A stretch of DNA of 10,031 nt, taken from assembly GCA_023421735.1 (NCBI GenBank), contig JAEZSP010000072.1, positions 1 through 10,031 on the forward strand. The letters are read 5' to 3'. Every line of letters begins with the position of its first letter. Position 1 is the first letter of the stretch. Under the pieces are notes generated by a model. That model saw nothing but the letters and a program-made list of their open reading frames with translations, made no database searches and was not told the origin of the DNA. Positions 5,137-10,031 of this stretch are shown in pieces. The DNA comes from Bacillota bacterium. Its GTDB lineage: Bacteria; Bacillota_A; Clostridia; Christensenellales; Aristaeellaceae. The position numbers and the translations under genes were made by a program.

Positions 5137-7362
5137 TTATCTCGCGTACTTGCGCACGCGCGCGTCGTCGATCACGCCCGACCAGTTCATGCCGTAGCCA
5201 AAGTCGTATGTGTGCCCCGCCGCATCCACGTGACAGCGCATGTCGCGCGGCACGTCCTCCGCCTGCGCCTCCACCGTCTCCATGTCCGCCGGAATCTGCA
5301 TGGGCAAAAGGCCCGATGGCTCATGCGCGCCGGATACGATGTCCAGAGCCGCCTTTGCCTCGATGCCCGCATGCAAAACGATTGCATCGGTCGCCGATTC
5401 GAATTCCCTCACCACGCAGGGCTTCGACATGCGGATCACCGTCACCACGGGTCTCTCTCCCATGGCCTTTTTGGCTTCGAGCACCATGTCGAGATCGGAC
5501 TCGTTGGACGTCGCTGCGGTCTTCCCCCGATACGCACGGTTTGTAAAATCCTCGAGCGGATCGCCGCCCGCAATGCTCACCTCGCGCGCGGTCTTCGCGG
5601 TATACGGCCGATATTGCAGTGAAATCGGCACATAGCCGTTGCCGCCGTTTTCCGCGTCCGCGTCCTCGTAACCGTTGCCGCCGTTCGCGTAGGAGATGCA
5701 GCACAACGCAAAATCCGCGTCCTTCGGATCGTCCACCACCTCGTAGTACTTGCCGACTTCCGCCAGGTCGATGGGCGAATCATGCTTTTCGGGAATCACC
5801 ATGCCGAAGAAATTCCGGCTCTCGGGGCGATACCTTTTGGGCACGTACACCTTGCTCCCCTTTTTCATCGGGAGCACGTTTTTCTCGTTTTTCAAGAGCA
5901 CAACCGATTTCAGCTGCGCTTCGAAACCCGCCTTCTTGAACGCCTCGCACGCCACCGTCTCGATTGTCCTGTCCACATCCAGATACGGGTTCTCGAAAAG
6001 TCCCGTGCGGAAGAAGTTCATCAGCAGCCGCTGGGCACTTTTTTCAAACCGCGCGCGCATATGTGCCTCGCCGTGTTCCCGGACACCCATCTCGTAGGCT
6101 TCCAGAACCGGAGCGACCTCGTTGTTCCCGCCGAACTGGTCGCAGCCCGCCTCGAGGATGGCATAGTGCCGCTCGGCCTTGGTCATCTTCTCCATGCCCC
6201 AGCACTTGCCCGCAAATGTCGATTCCTTCTCGCCGATGTCGTTTGTGACGCCCCAGTCGGTGCACACCACGCCGTCATAGCCGAAACGTTCCCGAAGCTG
6301 ATTGGTGATGAGGTATTTTGAATACGAATTCCCCACGCTCTTCCCGTCCGCATCCTGCCCGACGGAAACGGTGTAATATGGCATCACCGCAGCGGCGCAT
6401 TCCGTGCCCCCCGCGAGCTTAAACGCACCCTCGGTAAACGGCTTCATGTGCGTCTCGATCGCGTTTCCGGGATAGACCGCATACTTGCCGTAGCCAAAGT
6501 GCGCGTCGCGACCCGCTTCGCCCGATCCGCCGCCCGGCCAGTGTTTCGCCATGGCGTTTACGGAATCATAGCCCCAGCCGCCCGCGATTTCGCGCGTGCC
6601 GGTGCTGGTCTGGAACCCATCGCAATACGCGCGCGCCATGTCGGTCGAAAGCTTCACGCCTTCGCCAAACGTGCCCATGAACCTGCTCCAACGCGGCTCG
6701 GTCGCAAGATCGATCTGCGGCGAAAGCGCCGTGGAAATGCCGAGCGCCCGGTATTCTTTGGACGCCACATCGCCAAATTCCCGCGTTACTTCCGGATCAA
6801 ACGTCGCGGCAAGCCCCAGCGTTTCAGGCCAGAGCGAAATCGTTCCGCCCGCACCCATGTTGTATTCCGCCGAAAAGTCCGAGCCATGCCGGGGATCGGA
6901 GGAGGTGTTCACCGGGATTGAGAACCCCCGTCCCTCGCAGAACGACTGCATCTCATTGTTCCATTTCGCGGCCACTTCCGGCGATTCGAATGTCGTCGCA
7001 AGCACATGACGCACGTTGTCCTTGTCGAGGAATTCCTTCTGCTGGTCGGTCAATGCCCAGCTCCTCGCGCCGGACTCGTCAAACCCCTTGCCGGAATAAG
7101 TTGACATGCGAAAGTGGCGCATGCCGCGCGAGGGGATCGACTGGTGCGCGGAATAGAGCATCAGCCCTGCGATCTCCCGAATGGAGAGCCGCGCCGCCAG
7201 ATCCTTTGCGCGCACAGCGGGGGCGAGTCGCCAGTCCTCAAACGGCTTCAAATCGCCCGTCCCATCCATGTCCTTGAAAAACAGCCCGTCTTTCTCAATG
7301 ACGCCGAGCTTCGTCGCGCCCAGCACGGGACCATTTTTATTTCCTATATATTTAACGTCCAT
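5137..7362 (-). CDS. Glycoside hydrolase family 3 beta-glycosidase
   Basis: A 741-residue GH3 enzyme, expected to release a terminal beta-linked sugar with retention of configuration. The (beta/alpha)8 domain covers roughly residues 50-460. It includes substrate-contacting MAKHWPGGGSGEAGRD (271-286) and the nucleophile motif GYDGVVCTDWG, with Asp369 the predicted nucleophile. The alpha/beta C-terminal domain starts near SVVLLKNEKNVLP (486-498) and ends with EPSGLLPMQIP (681-691). There is no signal peptide and no FnIII-like tail, so the enzyme should act in the cytoplasm on imported oligosaccharides or glycosides. A Gly/Asn loop (560-577) contains two NGGNGY repeats twelve residues apart, close to where GH3 enzymes place the acid/base residue; the acid/base itself cannot be named with confidence. 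The ATG has AAGGGGG upstream and lies 9 bp after the tautomerase stop; its own stop touches the next start. Substrate specificity is unknown; beta-glucosidase is the default guess. Confidence 0.92.
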   Translation of the reverse strand: MDVKYIGNKNGPVLGATKLGVIEKDGLFFKDMDGTGDLKPFEDWRLAPAVRAKDLAARLSIREIAGLMLYSAHQSIPSRGMRHFRMSTYSGKGFDESGARSWALTDQQKEFLDKDNVRHVLATTFESPEVAAKWNNEMQSFCEGRGFSIPVNTSSDPRHGSDFSAEYNMGAGGTISLWPETLGLAATFDPEVTREFGDVASKEYRALGISTALSPQIDLATEPRWSRFMGTFGEGVKLSTDMARAYCDGFQTSTGTREIAGGWGYDSVNAMAKHWPGGGSGEAGRDAHFGYGKYAVYPGNAIETHMKPFTEGAFKLAGGTECAAAVMPYYTVSVGQDADGKSVGNSYSKYLITNQLRERFGYDGVVCTDWGVTNDIGEKESTFAGKCWGMEKMTKAERHYAILEAGCDQFGGNNEVAPVLEAYEMGVREHGEAHMRARFEKSAQRLLMNFFRTGLFENPYLDVDRTIETVACEAFKKAGFEAQLKSVVLLKNEKNVLPMKKGSKVYVPKRYRPESRNFFGMVIPEKHDSPIDLAEVGKYYEVVDDPKDADFALCCISYANGGNGYEDADAENGGNGYVPISLQYRPYTAKTAREVSIAGGDPLEDFTNRAYRGKTAATSNESDLDMVLEAKKAMGERPVVTVIRMSKPCVVREFESATDAIVLHAGIEAKAALDIVSGAHEPSGLLPMQIPADMETVEAQAEDVPRDMRCHVDAAGHTYDFGYGMNWSGVIDDARVRKYAR

Positions 7363-7371
7363 GGAACCCCC

Positions 7372-7719
7372 TTAAAAACTCCTGTAATCGCCGTTCGATC
7401 CCCACTCGTAAAACTCCATGATGTTCAGATAAATTTGCGCGGGGGCAACGCCCGTGATTTCGGAAAGCTTCGTCTGGATCGTCTTCGCAAATTCCTGCTT
7501 TGCGGCAAACGGCGGACGGGTGAACATGCGCGCCTCAATGAACATGGCGGGTTCGCCCGTGTTTCCCTTTGTGATGTCCGCGCTGTCCCGAATTTGAACC
7601 ATCGTCACCTCAACCGACTTTCCGGGCACCAGCAAAATTGCTTCGTAAGCCGCCTCGCGCGCCTTTTCCCGCGCTTCACCCTCAAGCCTGACAGAAGTTG
7701 TGATACTGATAAACGGCAT
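7372..7719 (-). CDS. MIF/phenylpyruvate tautomerase-like protein
   Basis: A 115-residue protein beginning MPFISITTSV, in which Pro2 becomes the catalytic N-terminal base after methionine removal, as in the tautomerase (4-oxalocrotonate tautomerase/MIF) superfamily. The length and the C-terminal IYLNIMEFYEWGSNG fit the MIF-type trimeric branch rather than the ~60-residue 4-OT type. These enzymes interconvert keto and enol forms of small, often aromatic, 2-oxo acids. The start choice matters functionally: the ATG at 7719 puts Pro at position 2 and has AAGGGG 8 nt upstream, whereas an in-frame GTG three codons earlier would bury the proline. It is the first gene of the operon behind the 7751-7779 promoter, 9 bp ahead of the GH3 gene. 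The in vivo substrate is unknown. Confidence 0.83.
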   Translation of the reverse strand: MPFISITTSVRLEGEAREKAREAAYEAILLVPGKSVEVTMVQIRDSADITKGNTGEPAMFIEARMFTRPPFAAKQEFAKTIQTKLSEITGVAPAQIYLNIMEFYEWGSNGDYRSF

Positions 7720-7750
7720 GAAAAACACCCCTTCTTATTTGTTTACCCAG

Positions 7751-7779
7751 ATTATAACATACGCACAATTAGGATGCAA
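7751..7779 (-). promoter_or_regulatory. Promoter of the tautomerase-GH3-nitroreductase operon
   Basis: On the minus strand a perfect TATAAT (7756-7751) lies 17 bp downstream of TTGCAT (7779-7774), a 3/6 match to the -35 consensus. The predicted start is about 25 nt before the tautomerase ATG. It faces away from the metK promoter, with about 60 bp between the two -35 elements. Confidence 0.7.
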
Positions 7780-7842
7780 ACAATATTCGCACAATCGCTC
7801 TTGCCGTTAACTGTCCGCGCATCCTGCCAAACACGCTTACGA

Positions 7843-7871
7843 TTGACAACCCGCGCATTTGGTTATATAAT
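7843..7871 (+). promoter_or_regulatory. metK promoter
   Basis: TTGACA (7843-7848) and TATAAT (7866-7871), both perfect, are separated by an ideal 17 bp. Transcription should start near 7878, about 13 nt before the riboswitch aptamer. Confidence 0.9.
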
Positions 7872-7890
7872 ATCTCAGAACTGAAAAGCA

Positions 7891-7989
7891 GCCTTATCGA
7901 GAGTGGTTGAGGGACGGGCCCGATGAAACCCGGCAACCGGCTAAATGCTTGGTGCCAATTCCCGCGGCGGAAACGCCGAAAGATGAGGC
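7891..7989 (+). promoter_or_regulatory. SAM-I (S-box) riboswitch aptamer
   Basis: The conserved S-box core is present: GAGAGTGGTTGAGGGAC (7899-7915, the kink-turn region), GATGAAACCCGGCAACC (7922-7938), then GGTGCCAATTCCC and AAAGATGAG. The P1 helix is visible as GCCTTATC (7891-7898) paired with GATGAGGC (7982-7989), all eight positions pairing with one G-U. In this class SAM binding stabilises P1. Here the 3' arm of P1 overlaps an antiterminator: GGCGGG (7987-7992) can pair with CTCGCC (8007-8012), which is the left arm of the downstream terminator. So when SAM is plentiful P1 holds 7987-7989, the terminator forms, and metK is switched off; when SAM is scarce the antiterminator forms. Confidence 0.96.
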
Positions 7990-8005
7990 GGGTATGACCA
8001 TGTCT

Positions 8006-8029
8006 GCTCGCCCGTGGGGCGGGCTTTTT
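8006..8029 (+). terminator. SAM-controlled transcription terminator of the metK leader
   Basis: Stem 8006-8013 pairs with 8017-8024 (GCTCGCCC with GGGCGGGC, one G-U) around a 3-nt loop and is followed by five T residues. It is the expression platform of the S-box riboswitch, 30 bp before the metK ATG. Confidence 0.9.
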
Positions 8030-8058
8030 GTTCGAATAAACAGAGGGAGAATTCGACT

Positions 8059-9222
<1,164 letters not shown>

Positions 9223-9228
9223 TCTCCT

Positions 9229-9266
9229 GGCGCATTCCCAGCGCCGGAAGGATGTGGGAATGCGCC
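9229..9266 (+). terminator. Long hairpin after metK
   Basis: A perfect 12-bp inverted repeat (9229-9240 with 9255-9266) encloses a 14-nt loop, 7 bp after the metK stop. The downstream sequence TAACTCTATT is only weakly T-rich, so it may be an inefficient terminator, an RNA-stabilising 3' structure, or a DNA site. Its position just ahead of a new promoter favours transcription termination. Confidence 0.55.
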
Positions 9267-9274
9267 TAACTCTA

Positions 9275-9303
9275 TTGACGTGCGGGGTTGTGCGTTGTAT
9301 AAT
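9275..9303 (+). promoter_or_regulatory. Promoter of the small membrane-protein gene
   Basis: TTGACG (9275-9280, 5/6) and a perfect TATAAT (9298-9303) are separated by 17 bp. The ATG lies 29 bp downstream of the -10 box, behind GGGAGG. Confidence 0.85.
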
Positions 9304-9331
9304 GTGACTACCAAAACCGGGAGGTATTTGA

Positions 9332-9652
9332 ATGGCACTTTTTTTAATGATATTCGGCATTGCGATCTTCGTGTTATTTTTGACCGGCGGTTATGTGCTT
9401 GCGTCGCTTTATTTCTCCACGATGACCTGGAACACCATGACCGGGAATAGTGCCGCAAAACTCAGCACATTCTTTCAGTGGCCGTCTGCGGAAAACGCAG
9501 GATCGTTTTTCACCATCGTTGCAGCCATTGGATTGATCGGTCTGATGTTTGGCCTCACCTTCTTTTTCATGGGCAAGCTTTATCAAAAGATGGACAGCGT
9601 CGAGTATGTCTCCCGTCGTGCCATGCGGAAACTCTCCCGCGGCGAGGAGTGA
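9332..9652 (+). CDS. Small two-helix membrane protein of unknown function
   Basis: I do not recognise this 106-residue protein. It has two hydrophobic stretches long enough to span the membrane: residues 2-29, starting at the N terminus, and residues 58-81. A polar linker of about 28 residues with three Trp/Phe-rich spots joins them. The C-terminal 25 residues are charged and rich in Arg/Lys (KMDSVEYVSRRAMRKLSRGEE), so by the positive-inside rule both termini are probably cytoplasmic and the linker outside. There are no cysteines, no enzyme motifs and no lipobox. GGGAGG (9319-9324) is 7 nt before the ATG, and the gene has its own strong promoter and a short terminator, so it is a genuine single-gene unit. 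It is not obviously linked to metK or the tRNA. A holin-like or membrane-stress role would be guesswork. Confidence 0.8.
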   Translation: MALFLMIFGIAIFVLFLTGGYVLASLYFSTMTWNTMTGNSAAKLSTFFQWPSAENAGSFFTIVAAIGLIGLMFGLTFFFMGKLYQKMDSVEYVSRRAMRKLSRGEE

Positions 9653-9668
9653 TTTCACGACGATCAAT

Positions 9669-9687
9669 AGCCGCGCAAGCGGCTTTT
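9669..9687 (+). terminator. Terminator of the small membrane-protein gene
   Basis: AGCCGC (9669-9674) pairs perfectly with GCGGCT (9679-9684) around a GCAA tetraloop; TTT then G follow. The T tract is short but the hairpin lies 17 bp after the stop codon and just before the tRNA gene. Confidence 0.65.
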
Positions 9688-9694
9688 GTGTCAT

Positions 9695-9781
9695 GCTGGA
9701 ATGGCGGAATCGGCAGACGCCACGGACTTAAAATCCGTTGACCTAACAGTCGTGCGGGTTCAAATCCCGCTTCCAGCACCA
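9695..9781 (+). tRNA. tRNA-Leu (anticodon UAA)
   Basis: A class II tRNA with encoded CCA. The 7-bp acceptor stem pairs GCTGGAA (9695-9701) with TTCCAGC (9771-9777), followed by discriminator A and CCA (9779-9781). The anticodon arm is ACGGA/TCCGT (9722-9726 with 9734-9738) around loop CTTAAAA, giving anticodon TAA at 9729-9731, which reads UUA (and wobble UUG) leucine codons. The long variable arm (GACCTAACAGTC region) and the T arm GCGGG/CCCGC with TTCAAAT loop are all present. No separate promoter is visible in the few bases before it. Confidence 0.97.
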
Positions 9782-9791
9782 AATTTAAGTG

Positions 9792-9818
9792 AAAAGCACC
9801 CGAAATGGGTGCTTTTTT
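9792..9818 (+). terminator. Terminator after tRNA-Leu
   Basis: A perfect stem AAAAGCACCC (9792-9801) with GGGTGCTTTT (9807-9816), 5-nt loop GAAAT, and six T residues (9813-9818). The flanking A and T runs make it usable in both directions, so it could also stop transcription coming from the holin-like gene on the minus strand. Confidence 0.92.
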
Positions 9819-9858
9819 GCATTTTCTGAACGTGTTTCATTCAAAAATGTGCAACTCC

Positions 9859-9895
9859 GAAAACCGATGACGGTTTGTTGACGGTTTTGGTTTTC
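9859..9895. repeat. Nested direct and inverted repeats beside the tRNA gene
   Basis: Two perfect copies of TGACGGTTT (9868-9876 and 9879-9887) lie 11 bp apart, one helical turn. They sit inside a 7-bp inverted repeat, GAAAACC (9859-9865) with GGTTTTC (9889-9895), and AAACCG at 9861 can also pair with either CGGTTT. There is no T tract on either strand, so it is a poor intrinsic terminator. It could be a protein-binding site between the holin-like gene and tRNA-Leu; the function is not known. Confidence 0.5.
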
Positions 9896-9904
9896 TTCCG
9901 CGAT

Positions 9905-10031
9905 CTAAAAGTTCGCCGCATCAGTCGGGTTGTTGACAATGCCGAACGTCGAGAGCGCGCCGAGCACCACCGTCACAACGTCATTGATCGCCTCCGACTG
10001 GCTCATCGTAATGACCCCCGTCGCATTGAGT
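9905..10031 (-). CDS. Phage holin-like protein, C-terminal part only
   Basis: The minus strand is open from the right window edge to a TAG at 9905-9907, giving the last 42 residues of a protein whose start lies outside. The end reads EAINDVVTVVLGALSTFGIV followed by NNPTDAANF. A hydrophobic helix leading to GIVNNPT or GIVNDPT close to the C terminus is characteristic of small phage holins of Gram-positive hosts, which form pores in the cytoplasmic membrane so that endolysin can reach the wall. The internal ATG would leave only about 30 residues and is unlikely to be the start. If correct, this is the trailing end of a phage lysis module, or of a stand-alone holin, pointing toward tRNA-Leu. 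The call rests on a short fragment, so other small membrane proteins are possible. Confidence 0.6.
   Translation of the reverse strand, partial: LNATGVITMSQSEAINDVVTVVLGALSTFGIVNNPTDAANF

Noticed and set aside
8014..8058. A 15-residue N-terminal extension of MetK from GTG
   Set aside because: It would be encoded inside the riboswitch terminator hairpin and lacks a ribosome binding site; the family starts near [10 protein letters not shown].
9859..9895. The inverted repeat as the holin gene's intrinsic terminator
   Set aside because: The loop is long and no T tract follows on the minus strand; the hairpin at 9792-9818 is a better candidate for that role.

Overview
The window reads as a chromosomal stretch of an anaerobic, fairly GC-rich Bacillota, most likely a Clostridia or Christensenellales-type gut or sediment bacterium. 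The reasons are an S-box (SAM-I) riboswitch in front of metK, an [FeFe]-hydrogenase-type protein, consensus sigma-A-like promoters (TTGACA-17-TATAAT), strong AGGAGG ribosome binding sites and compact operons. The assignment is an inference from gene content; no rRNA or ribosomal protein is present to test it.

Layout: Positions 1-63 are nine perfect copies of the heptamer CTGATCC at the window edge. Positions 164-7719 hold genes that all read on the minus strand. The promoter-proximal operon (promoter 7751-7779) runs MIF-like tautomerase, family 3 glycoside hydrolase, zinc-dependent phospholipase C-like protein, nitroreductase. Its junctions are +9, 0 and -4 bp, so the four are almost certainly one transcript. 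A hairpin (3946-3970) then separates them from an aminoglycoside-phosphotransferase-fold kinase. A second promoter (TATAAT at 2977-2982) starts a two-gene operon of a dihydrolipoamide-dehydrogenase-like flavoprotein and, 3 bp later, an [FeFe]-hydrogenase-like iron-sulfur protein, closed by a strong intrinsic terminator at 164-202.

Positions 7729-8058 are a divergent control region. A perfect promoter drives a SAM-I riboswitch with a visible antiterminator/terminator switch and then metK on the plus strand. Downstream on the plus strand are a long hairpin, another near-consensus promoter, a small two-helix membrane protein of unknown function, a short terminator, tRNA-Leu(UAA) with encoded CCA, and its terminator. 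From 9905 to the right edge the minus strand encodes the tail of what looks like a phage holin, converging on the tRNA gene. This suggests that an integrated phage or phage-derived element may begin just outside the window.

The genes worth most attention are the flavoprotein/hydrogenase-like pair, which has an unusual CCC H-cluster motif, and the tautomerase-GH3-nitroreductase operon, which could be a small pathway for cleaving a glycoside and processing its aglycone. Both functional readings are inferences. Most of the rest is ordinary housekeeping.
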